DNA of 5,021 nucleotides from Oceanospirillaceae bacterium (GTDB lineage: Bacteria > Pseudomonadota > Gammaproteobacteria > Pseudomonadales > Balneatricaceae). Positions 1-5,021 of this stretch are shown here, one piece after another. The stretch lies in the NCBI GenBank assembly GCA_003521845.1, contig DPHB01000036.1, forward strand, positions 14,182 to 19,202, given 5' to 3'. Under the pieces are notes generated by a model. That model was given only the letters and a program-made list of their open reading frames with translations. It made no database searches and was not told the origin of the DNA. The translations under genes and the position numbers were made by a program. Position 1 is the stretch's first letter; each line of letters begins with the position of its first letter.

Positions 1-559
1 CGAATTCTTCAGGTTCTTCGAATTTGTCTGGTTGGTGAGATTCTTCAGATTCTTCAAGCCCTGCTGAATCATCTAATACTTCCTGTGGCTCAGGTGAATT
101 AGCATCATCTTCTGATTTTTCGTCGTCGAACAAGGACAGTAAAGAGCGGCGTACATCTTTACGCATTTCAATAGATAGCTCGGTAAATAGTTCGCTCAGG
201 TAAACCAGATTATCACTAGCGCTAGGTTGTTGTTGAATGGCCTGTGTTAGTGCCGCAGTGGTATTGGTAAGCCCTTGTACTTGGCCTTCAAGTTTATCTA
301 GGCGCGTATAAATTTCGCGTAGATAAACGCTAGGCGGTACCGCATTATGCTGGTAACTAATTTGTACGCCTTGGGCCGAAAGCGTTTGGCTGATCGTTTC
401 TGCAGCATCTTGATCGGTGGCAGATATGGCAAATTCACGCTCTAAAAAACCACGTGCCATATCTTCGTCAAAGCTGGTTGCTTGGCAAAGTGCGGCAATG
501 GCGGTTTCTAGGTCTGTATCCTTAGTAAGGGATTCAAAATATAAATATGTCTTGGCCAT
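1..559 (-). CDS. Hypothetical acidic-tailed protein, C-terminal part beyond the window
   Basis: This leftward gene starts with ATG at 559 and stays open through base 2, giving 186 residues before the left edge cuts it off; the C-terminus and stop are not visible. The start has an AAGAG sequence 8 bases upstream. Residues 1-70 (MAKTYLYFESL... ending GVQISYQ) look like a small alpha/beta domain and resemble the ribosomal L7/L12 C-terminal domain in spacing and hydrophobic pattern, which is my inference from memory. Residues 78-110 (YLREIYTRLDKLEGQ...) and 116-144 look helical, the first possibly coiled-coil. From residue 145 the chain is strongly acidic and low in complexity, with EEx triplets near the edge. 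There is no signal peptide or membrane segment, so it is probably cytoplasmic. I do not recognise the family and assign no function. The next upstream gene on this strand ends 177 bases away, with no clear terminator between them. Confidence 0.8.
   Translation of the reverse strand, partial: MAKTYLYFESLTKDTDLETAIAALCQATSFDEDMARGFLEREFAISATDQDAAETISQTLSAQGVQISYQHNAVPPSVYLREIYTRLDKLEGQVQGLTNTTAALTQAIQQQPSASDNLVYLSELFTELSIEMRKDVRRSLLSLFDDEKSEDDANSPEPQEVLDDSAGLEESEESHQPDKFEEPEEF
2..55 (-). repeat. Degenerate 9-bp tandem repeat in coding sequence (acidic EEx units)
   Basis: Blocks of nine bases starting at 2, 11, 20, 29, 38 and 47 fall in one register. On the plus strand the last two are identical (AGATTCTTC), two others differ by a base or a few (GAATTCTTC, AGGTTCTTC), and the two at 20 and 29 are much diverged. 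On the coding strand they read as three-residue units such as EES, EES, EEP and EEF. The array reaches the left edge, so its full extent is unknown. It is most simply an acidic, disordered tail that grew by repeat slippage. Confidence 0.55.
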
Positions 560-736
560 GGGGCTAACTCTTGCTGAGATCTATCAGCGCTTTGTTAAAC
601 GGTAGAAGCTAGGCGTCTTGGTTCGCTATCAGTTTATATATCGACTAGTTTAACAGGAACTTGAGTGTTTAAAATACTATTTGGCCTAACTGTGAATAGA
701 CGTCATAGCTTAAGTAAAGGCGTGATAATGGTGAAG
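560..736. other. Intergenic region between two leftward genes, no clear signal
   Basis: These 177 bases separate the end of the 213-residue gene from the start of the acidic-tailed gene. On the minus strand I see an AT-rich stretch around 636-643 (containing TATATA) that could be a -10 region, but no good -35 at the right distance. There is no hairpin followed by a T-run after the stop at 737, so read-through from the upstream gene is possible. A plus-strand reading frame starting at 665 runs mostly antisense to the real gene and shows no coding signs. Confidence 0.5.
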
Positions 737-1378
737 CTAGGCCATTGGCAAGGCGCTGGCGGAAGATTCCGGCATGTATTCTCGCGCAATCAGCTTGGCT
801 ATTTGCAAGGTAGTTTGTACGGTAATAATAATCTGTTGCTGATTCATAAACCGAGTGATCACTAGTGGGTTAAGCGCTTCGGTCATGTCGGATACATTTT
901 CTAGGTCGTTGATCAACACCATATGCTCAAGGTCGTTTTTGATGCCGGACAGTGCCAGATAGATTTTTTTGGAATGAGAATTGACGATTTTCTGTTCTTT
1001 GATACGTTTGTGCACGCGGGTGTAGCGCGCGTCTTCTTGGTACCAAGCATTGAGTTGGGTGTTTTTGCGGTTTAGCTCTTTTACATACACCTGCACCTTT
1101 TGCATGGTTTCAATATAGCTAACAATGCTTACTGCGGCGGTTTGGTTGAGGCTGTCTTTGGCGGATAAGTTTTTTAGTACACCAACGATTTTAAGATACT
1201 TATTGTCATCTTTATCAAAATTGGTGTGCATTTCTTTATGCACACCGCGCACTAGTTCAGTCATTTTATTGAGGTGAACGAGCTTGTGGCCGGTGGCATT
1301 GCTGGCTTTATCCTCAAGCAGTTTTATCTGCGAGTCGAGCCATTGAAATTCTTCGAAAACCATAATTACTTCATACAT
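737..1378 (-). CDS. Hypothetical helical protein of 213 residues
   Basis: A complete leftward gene ending in TAG. The first ATG (1378) has no obvious Shine-Dalgarno sequence. A second ATG at 1363 (residue 6) has GAAG five bases upstream and would give 208 residues, so the true start is uncertain. The protein is hydrophilic, has no cysteine, no signal peptide and no membrane segment, and looks almost wholly alpha-helical, with many Lys, Asn, Gln and Leu. A basic patch at about residues 118-129 (YTRVHKRIKEQK) and the amphipathic helices around residues 10-60 suggest a protein- or nucleic-acid-binding role, but this is only inference. It ends in a short, likely flexible tail (PESSASALPMA). Both neighbours are also unrecognised: a leftward gene downstream and a divergent secreted-protein gene upstream. 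I do not recognise the family. Confidence 0.75.
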   Translation of the reverse strand: MYEVIMVFEEFQWLDSQIKLLEDKASNATGHKLVHLNKMTELVRGVHKEMHTNFDKDDNKYLKIVGVLKNLSAKDSLNQTAAVSIVSYIETMQKVQVYVKELNRKNTQLNAWYQEDARYTRVHKRIKEQKIVNSHSKKIYLALSGIKNDLEHMVLINDLENVSDMTEALNPLVITRFMNQQQIIITVQTTLQIAKLIAREYMPESSASALPMA

Positions 1379-1501
1379 GGGTGCCGCACTAAAGGCTTAA
1401 TGTAACGCATATTTTGCTAATAATGAAGCTGCATTAGCGCATTTATGTTATTCATCGGACACTTCTCGCAGAACTTTAGGGCAAGCACTAGGCAGCCTTG
1501 G

Positions 1502-1530
1502 TTTACAAGCTGATTTATTACTGCCATAGT
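1502..1530 (+). promoter_or_regulatory. Candidate sigma-70 promoter for the secreted-protein gene
   Basis: TTTACA at 1502-1507 (5 of 6 matches to the -35 consensus) lies 17 bases from CATAGT at 1525-1530 (4 of 6 matches to the -10). Transcription would begin near 1537, about 48 bases before the preferred GTG start. This is pattern matching only; nothing here shows activity. Confidence 0.35.
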
Positions 1531-1570
1531 GGCCCCTGATTGTTGATAGACCATCGGTTGTGGTGATTGC

Positions 1571-1580
1571 AGGGGAAGGA
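1571..1580 (+). promoter_or_regulatory. Ribosome binding site that decides the GTG start at 1585
   Basis: The purine-rich run AGGGGAAGGA sits 4 bases before a GTG at 1585, with its AGGGGA part 8 bases away. This favours the GTG at 1585 over the in-frame TTG at 1567, since the run would lie inside the coding region if TTG were used. Confidence 0.6.
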
Positions 1581-1584
1581 AACG

Positions 1585-2151
1585 GTGATAAGTGCAGTAT
1601 TCGGTAGACTAATAAAGGCCTGTTTGCATACCAGTAGGTGGTTGCTGGGTTTGGTGTTTATAATGCCAGCGCTGATGGCACAAGCTGAAGTCATTACTAG
1701 TTCAGAATTCGATAATATCAGTGTTACCCATGCGCAAGACGAGCGCGGTTATGATTTCTTACAAGTCTATATCCTGTCAGAAAACGGTACTTCCTATTTA
1801 GGCTTGGAGTGCGATGTAGATCGCCGTTTGCAAGCATTTGTGATTTTGCCCAATGGCAGTGTATTTGATAAGCCTGAGCAAATTATAAACGTTGCCAATG
1901 CGCAGCCAATGCAATATTCCACCCGCGCCAGTGTGCGCATACTAGCCAGTGGTGGTGCTTTTCTATTGGTGAATGCCACAGCCGAAAATCCAGAAAAACG
2001 GCCCTTAGCCTTGATGCAACAACTTGCTGCGCTAGGTTTTATTGAGTTGTACATGCCCTATGTGGACGGTGGTTTTGAAGATAGTTATTCCACCACGTCT
2101 AACAGCCGAGTGTTTCATGACGTGGCGGAATTTTGTGGCGAGATTCTATAG
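1585..2151 (+). CDS. Hypothetical secreted (periplasmic) protein
   Basis: This gene has 188 codons from the GTG at 1585; an in-frame TTG at 1567 would add six residues but lacks a ribosome binding site. The N-terminus is a typical Sec signal peptide: basic residues (RLIK... R), a hydrophobic stretch (WLLGLVFIMPALM) and an AQA signal-peptidase I site, so the mature protein should start at about residue 35 (EVITSS). The cleavage site has no lipobox cysteine, so it is not a lipoprotein. The mature chain of about 154 residues has just two cysteines, at residues 76 (LECDV) and 184 (EFCGEIL, five residues before the end), which may form a disulfide joining the middle to the C-terminus. The pattern suggests mixed beta strands followed by one helix (LALMQQLAALGF). 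No catalytic motif is visible and I do not recognise the family. It appears to be a single-gene unit. Confidence 0.8.
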   Translation: MISAVFGRLIKACLHTSRWLLGLVFIMPALMAQAEVITSSEFDNISVTHAQDERGYDFLQVYILSENGTSYLGLECDVDRRLQAFVILPNGSVFDKPEQIINVANAQPMQYSTRASVRILASGGAFLLVNATAENPEKRPLALMQQLAALGFIELYMPYVDGGFEDSYSTTSNSRVFHDVAEFCGEIL

Positions 2152-2156
2152 ACTTA

Positions 2157-3044
2157 TCAGGCCACAAGGCGCTTAAACAAGCGTCCATCAATGATGAGCA
2201 ACGCCGTGGCAATGACGGCTGCACCAGCCAACTGGTATGAGGTAAGTTGATCGTCCATCACCAACCAGCCCAAACACGACCCAGAAATGGGGATTAATAG
2301 TGTTACTAGCATGGCATTGCTGGCGCCGGATTTGCTGAGAATATCAAAAAACAATACATAAGCAAAAGCCGTACCTACCACAGCTAAGCCCACGAGTGCC
2401 AAAATAATGCTGGTTGGTGGCATGCTAGTGGGTAGGGCAATGCCCGTTACTATTAGTACCAGTACCATAATGCCAGACGATGACAAGAGTTGGCAGGTTG
2501 CCGATTTTACCGGTGCAATGCCTGTCAAATTGAGCTTACCCCATAAGCCAGCGAAAGCATAACTAGCTGCCCCAGCCAAAGCCAAGACAATACCAATACT
2601 GCCATGACTAGCAAAAGACAAATCCCCGCCAAATAACAATACGGTGCCGGCAATGCCCGTGAGGCCACCTAAAATGCGACTAGGCGTTAGGGCTTCGGCG
2701 CCAAAGGCCGCCATTACCGCGAAGGTAAATACCGGTGTCATGGCATTGATAATAGAAGCAAGGCTAACGCTGATATAAACCTGAGAATAAAATATAGCGC
2801 CAAAAGGGATGACATTATTGAGTAGGCCCATAACTAAGAATGGACGCCACTCCCGCAAGGTTTGGGGTAGGTGTAAGCCAACTACTTTTAACACTACCAG
2901 CATAACCAAAGCAGCCAAAGATACGCGTATCGCCACTGCCCACAAGGGGTGAATATAGTCTACGACCATACCCGAAAATAGGTAAGCACCACCCCATACA
3001 ATGGAGAGTAAAATGAGCTTGGCGATTTGTTCGTTAGTCATCAT
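2157..3044 (-). CDS. EamA/DMT-family transporter
   Basis: A 295-residue inner-membrane protein of the drug/metabolite transporter superfamily, in which two EamA repeats of five helices each form a carrier, usually an exporter of metabolites or toxic compounds. Ten hydrophobic segments can be placed: about 8-28, 34-55, 68-90, 94-115 and 123-140 in the first repeat, and five more from about 150 to 290 in the second. Family hallmarks include the WGGAYLF motif in helix 1, Arg40 in helix 2, the NAMTPVF motif in helix 4 (100-106) and the glycine-rich GGLTGIAG of helix 5. Length is normal for the family. The start at 3044 has AAGAG six bases upstream; an adjacent second ATG at 3041 is equally possible. 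It begins 14 bases after the stop of the AraC-methyltransferase gene, so the two are probably co-transcribed. Substrate cannot be read from the sequence. Confidence 0.93.
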   Translation of the reverse strand: MMTNEQIAKLILLSIVWGGAYLFSGMVVDYIHPLWAVAIRVSLAALVMLVVLKVVGLHLPQTLREWRPFLVMGLLNNVIPFGAIFYSQVYISVSLASIINAMTPVFTFAVMAAFGAEALTPSRILGGLTGIAGTVLLFGGDLSFASHGSIGIVLALAGAASYAFAGLWGKLNLTGIAPVKSATCQLLSSSGIMVLVLIVTGIALPTSMPPTSIILALVGLAVVGTAFAYVLFFDILSKSGASNAMLVTLLIPISGSCLGWLVMDDQLTSYQLAGAAVIATALLIIDGRLFKRLVA

Positions 3045-3058
3045 GTGTCGCTCTTGCG

Positions 3059-3949
3059 TTAACTAGCTGGGCTAGCTGTTTGTTGTAGGCTGGCGTCGTT
3101 GCGTAGCAGGGCTTGCTTGCGGTCTGTGCCCCAGCGATAGCCACCCAAGCTGCCGTCGCTGCGCAATACCTTGTGGCATGGTATGAGCACACCAATGGTA
3201 TTTTTGGCACAGGCTGAAGCTACGGCCCGCACCGCTTTTGGCTTGTTGATGCCGTTGGCTACTTGGCTATAGGTGGCGGTAGCATTAGGCGGCAACTGTA
3301 GCAGGAATTCCCATACCTGTATTTGGAAAACGGTACCGCGCATATCCAAAGGCAAGTTTGGCTTATCATCCCCATGGCTGATGTGTTGATTAAGGGCGTT
3401 GATCCAAGCGGCGAGCAGAGGGCTGTTTTGATTGTCCGATGGCACGATGGTAGCGGCTTTGAATTCCCTATGAATAGCTTCAATCAAGGCGGCGTCACTG
3501 TCACCAAACTGAGCAAAGCAGACGCCCTTATCAGTAGCGGCCATGGCTAACTTGCCAAGCTTGGTGTTACACACCGCGTAGGCTATGACTTGCCCTTGGC
3601 CAGCCTTTTGATAGGCCTTGGGCGACATGCCTAGGTTGCGCCCTGGTACGCCATAGACCCGACTAGTGGAGCCGAAACCAGCAGCATAAATGGCTTCACT
3701 AGTGGCGTTGCTGGCCTGCAGTGTTTGCTTGTATATGCCTAGGCGAATAGCATCTTGGTAGGCTTTGGCCGACACACCAAAGGCCTGTTTAAACTGGCGT
3801 TGCAGATAGCTTGGCGACAGCTCAACCATCTGCGCTAACTGTTGTAGTGTCAGCTTGTCCTGCGCATGGGCCTCAATATAGCGCGCGACCTTGAGTAGGC
3901 GGTCTGCACTCAGGTTTGCGGCCATGTTTGTGGGTGCAGATGTTGGCAT
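3059..3949 (-). CDS. AraC-type regulator fused to O6-methylguanine-DNA methyltransferase (Ada-like, no N-terminal Ada domain)
   Basis: This 296-residue protein joins two domains. Residues about 15-115 are an AraC-type double helix-turn-helix (LTLQQLAQMVELSPSYLQRQF, then a second motif ending LGMSPKAYQ). Residues about 120-286 are a methylated-DNA-protein cysteine methyltransferase, which moves the alkyl group from O6-methylguanine (and usually O4-methylthymine) to its own cysteine in a suicidal reaction. The active-site motif is IPCHKV with nucleophile Cys258, and it is preceded by the typical KPKAVRAVASACAKN stretch and followed by GGYRWG. E. coli Ada has a further N-terminal zinc domain that senses methylphosphotriesters; here it is missing, with no Cys cluster in the first 15 residues. 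It therefore cannot be switched on in the Ada way, and I do not name it ada. The ATG at 3949 has AGGGG five bases upstream. The exporter gene follows 14 bases downstream. Confidence 0.93.
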   Translation of the reverse strand: MPTSAPTNMAANLSADRLLKVARYIEAHAQDKLTLQQLAQMVELSPSYLQRQFKQAFGVSAKAYQDAIRLGIYKQTLQASNATSEAIYAAGFGSTSRVYGVPGRNLGMSPKAYQKAGQGQVIAYAVCNTKLGKLAMAATDKGVCFAQFGDSDAALIEAIHREFKAATIVPSDNQNSPLLAAWINALNQHISHGDDKPNLPLDMRGTVFQIQVWEFLLQLPPNATATYSQVANGINKPKAVRAVASACAKNTIGVLIPCHKVLRSDGSLGGYRWGTDRKQALLRNDASLQQTASPAS

Positions 3950-3954
3950 ACTAG

Positions 3955-3959
3955 CCCCT
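3955..3959 (-). promoter_or_regulatory. Ribosome binding site of the AraC-methyltransferase gene
   Basis: On the minus strand AGGGG lies five bases before the ATG at 3949, supporting that start over the internal ATG at residue 9, which has nothing comparable upstream. Confidence 0.6.
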
Positions 3960-3964
3960 AAGCA

Positions 3965-3992
3965 AATATATATGTCACCACTATAATGGCAA
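3965..3992 (-). promoter_or_regulatory. Candidate promoter of the AraC-methyltransferase/exporter unit
   Basis: On the minus strand TTGCCA (3987-3992) and TATATT (3965-3970) each match 5 of 6 consensus bases with a 16-base spacer. The weak point is position: transcription would begin near 3958, inside the ribosome binding site. A TATAGT at 3980-3985 without a good -35 is an alternative, and would suit an activator-dependent promoter. No Ada-box (AAT-N6-GCAA) is present, consistent with the missing Ada sensor domain. Confidence 0.3.
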
Positions 3993-4000
3993 TACCAGTA

Positions 4001-4011
4001 GGATAATATCC
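4001..4011. promoter_or_regulatory. Perfect 11-base dyad, possible operator
   Basis: GGATA-A-TATCC is a perfect inverted repeat with a single central base. It lies 52 bases before the AraC-methyltransferase start and 34 bases after the end of the LysR-family gene. Its position just upstream of the candidate promoters would suit a regulator site. The arms are short, so chance is possible. Confidence 0.25.
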
Positions 4012-4044
4012 GTTTTTTGCACTTGTTGGTGGTTTCAGTGTTTT

Positions 4045-4932
4045 TTAAAACCAGGCCTTGAGATAGCTTTCTACCTGTTTAACGGCGCTGTGTTTGGCCT
4101 CACCACTACGGGTGAGGCTAGACCAATGCAGGCTAAGGCCTTGTTCACTTAGTGGTATAGCCACCAGTCTGCCAGCATCGATAGCGCCCTGTACTGCCCA
4201 TTTGGATAAAATACTGATACCTAGGTCTGCCGCAACTAGTTCGACAATAGCATCGCTCATTTCCACCAGTTTCATGACTCTTGGTGACACGCCAGATGGA
4301 CGAATAAAGCGTTCAAATTCAAAGCCAGGGTGTGAATCACGACTATAAGACAGATAAGTTTCTTGAGCTAAATCTAACGGGTCGATAAAGGCATTTTGCG
4401 CTAGATGATGATGTGGGCTTACGAGCAGCACCAATTGATCATCAAACAGTTTTTGTACAGCCAAGCCACTGTGCTCAAATAGGCCTGGTGCGAGTACTAG
4501 GTCAACCTCGCCTTGCAATAAGCTGTGGGTGGGGGTGCGATTTGCTGAGGCCACTAGTTCTATTTGAATATTAGGGTGTTGGTTGCTGAGGCCATGAATG
4601 AAGTCGGCCATCCAAGAAAAATGATTGTAAGCCGCTATACCAATACGTACTAAGTGCTCTGTATCATCGGCCCATTGCTCAAAATCCGCTTCCGCGCGCT
4701 CTAGCACGGGAATAATATGCAGCGACGTTTGCGTTAGGGCCGCGCCAGCGCTGGTGAGTTTTAAGCGCCTACCCACACGCTCAAACATGGCACCACCTAG
4801 GCGGCGTTCAGCTTCTGCTAAGCGGTGACTCAGTGCTGATTGGCTAATGCCCAAGCGGTCGGCAGCACGATATACCGTGCCTTCGTGGTGTAGGGCGTGA
4901 AGCACTTGCCAGTGTTTTATTTCCAGTCGCAT
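4045..4932 (-). CDS. LysR-family transcriptional regulator, MetR-like
   Basis: A 295-residue LysR-type regulator of usual length. Residues 4-63 form the winged helix-turn-helix (RAADRLGISQSALSHRL, then AERRLGGAMFER), and a linker helix leads to the two-lobed ligand-binding domain from about residue 90 to the end. Across its length it resembles E. coli MetR as I remember it: the EIKHWQVLHAL start, the QSALSH recognition helix, LLQGEVDLVLA, and FIRPSGVSPRV close to MetR's FLQPAGVSPSL. MetR uses homocysteine as coactivator and controls methionine genes; whether this protein does so is inference, and no met gene is in the window. The ATG at 4932 has GAAGG six bases upstream. Genes of this family often regulate a divergent neighbour, which would lie beyond the right edge. 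Downstream, 95 bases with no evident terminator precede the AraC-methyltransferase gene. Confidence 0.92.
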   Translation of the reverse strand: MRLEIKHWQVLHALHHEGTVYRAADRLGISQSALSHRLAEAERRLGGAMFERVGRRLKLTSAGAALTQTSLHIIPVLERAEADFEQWADDTEHLVRIGIAAYNHFSWMADFIHGLSNQHPNIQIELVASANRTPTHSLLQGEVDLVLAPGLFEHSGLAVQKLFDDQLVLLVSPHHHLAQNAFIDPLDLAQETYLSYSRDSHPGFEFERFIRPSGVSPRVMKLVEMSDAIVELVAADLGISILSKWAVQGAIDAGRLVAIPLSEQGLSLHWSSLTRSGEAKHSAVKQVESYLKAWF

Positions 4933-4978
4933 AAGGAACCTTCGGTGGCGAATTTGTGGCTTACCAATTGATGCGGTA

Positions 4979-5019
4979 TATTAATCTAATATGCTAATTA
5001 TTCACTTTTTTATTAATCT
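4979..5019. repeat. Pair of 9-bp direct repeats upstream of the LysR-family gene
   Basis: TATTAATCT occurs at 4979-4987 and again at 5011-5019, 32 bases apart start to start, about three helical turns. The first copy overlaps the T-N11-A dyad. The same face of the helix would be presented twice, which suits a tetrameric regulator, but the sequence is AT-rich and the repeats are short. Confidence 0.35.
4982..5000. promoter_or_regulatory. T-N11-A dyad, candidate LysR-type binding site
   Basis: TAAT at 4982-4985 and ATTA at 4997-5000 form an inverted repeat with exactly 11 bases between the inner T and A, the general T-N11-A form of LysR-type operators. It lies 50 bases upstream of the LysR-family start, where autoregulation or control of a divergent gene would be expected. 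The surroundings are very AT-rich, so chance is a serious alternative. The MetR consensus (TGAA-N5-TTCA) is not seen in the visible part. Confidence 0.3.
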
Positions 5020-5021
5020 TT

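Larger units (their letters stand above)
1379..1584. other. Divergent intergenic region
   Basis: These 206 bases lie between the leftward 213-residue gene and the rightward secreted-protein gene, so they should carry a promoter for each. The rightward side has a fair candidate promoter at 1502-1530. On the leftward side the AT-rich stretch around 1395-1425 is the likely promoter area, but no box pair stands out. A 22-codon reading frame starting at 1445 has no ribosome binding site and no recognisable product. I see no hairpin terminator, RNA gene or riboswitch. Confidence 0.5.

Noticed and set aside
682..744. Inverted repeat TGGCCTA ... TAGGCCA around the stop of the 213-residue gene
   Set aside because: Seven-base arms with a 49-base loop and no T-run are likely by chance and do not form a terminator.
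665..865. Plus-strand reading frame of 66 codons
   Set aside because: It overlaps the end of the 213-residue minus-strand gene, has no ribosome binding site, and its product looks like out-of-frame sequence.
1445..1513. Possible 22-codon peptide in the divergent intergenic region
   Set aside because: No ribosome binding site and no recognisable composition; frames of this length arise often by chance.
2170..2183. Hairpin CGCTT-AAAC-AAGCG near the convergent gene ends
   Set aside because: The stem is five pairs, no T-run follows on either strand, and it falls inside the coding end of the transporter gene, so it is not a credible terminator.
3323..3550. Plus-strand reading frame of 75 codons inside the AraC-methyltransferase gene
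   Set aside because: It lies wholly antisense to a well-supported conserved domain and shows no family features of its own.
3950..4044. Ada-box (AAT-N6-GCAA) upstream of the AraC-methyltransferase gene
   Set aside because: AAT and GCAA elements occur but never with the required spacing on either strand.
4039..4050. GTTTTTTAAAAC at the end of the LysR-family gene as a terminator
   Set aside because: It is only A/T pairs closed by one G-C pair, with no GC-rich stem, so it is unlikely to stop transcription.

Overview
The window looks like ordinary chromosomal DNA from a proteobacterium, most likely a moderate-GC gammaproteobacterium. I infer this from the MetR-like LysR regulator, the Ada-like AraC/methyltransferase fusion and the Shine-Dalgarno-led compact genes; no rRNA, tRNA or other marker gene is present to fix the taxonomy. 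Coding density is high. I see no insertion sequence, CRISPR array, phage gene, tRNA or rRNA gene, and no gene-free stretch longer than about 205 bases. One compositional oddity is an excess of the tetranucleotide CTAG, which many proteobacteria avoid.

Left part (1-1378). Two leftward genes of unknown function. The first runs off the left edge; its visible part has an N-terminal alpha/beta region that loosely resembles the ribosomal L7/L12 C-terminal domain, a helical middle and a very acidic tail coded by 9-bp-periodic DNA. The second is a cysteine-free, mostly helical 213-residue cytoplasmic protein that I do not recognise.

Centre (1379-2156). A 206-base divergent intergenic region leads to a single rightward gene. 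It encodes a secreted protein of about 188 residues with a clear signal peptide and two cysteines in the mature chain, function unknown. It ends 5 bases from the end of the next, oppositely oriented gene.

Right part (2157-5021). Three leftward genes in the order of transcription: a MetR-like LysR-family regulator, an AraC-type DNA-binding domain fused to an O6-methylguanine-DNA methyltransferase, and an EamA/DMT-family ten-helix transporter. The last two are 14 bases apart and very probably form one transcription unit. The likely reading is an alkyl-damage repair/regulator protein co-expressed with an exporter; whether the LysR protein controls them is unknown. The 89 bases upstream of the LysR gene carry a T-N11-A dyad and a 9-bp direct repeat, plausible regulator sites.

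I did not find a convincing new multi-gene system. The items most worth checking are the fused repair regulator/exporter pair, the L7/L12-like orphan with its acidic repeat tail, and the CTAG excess.
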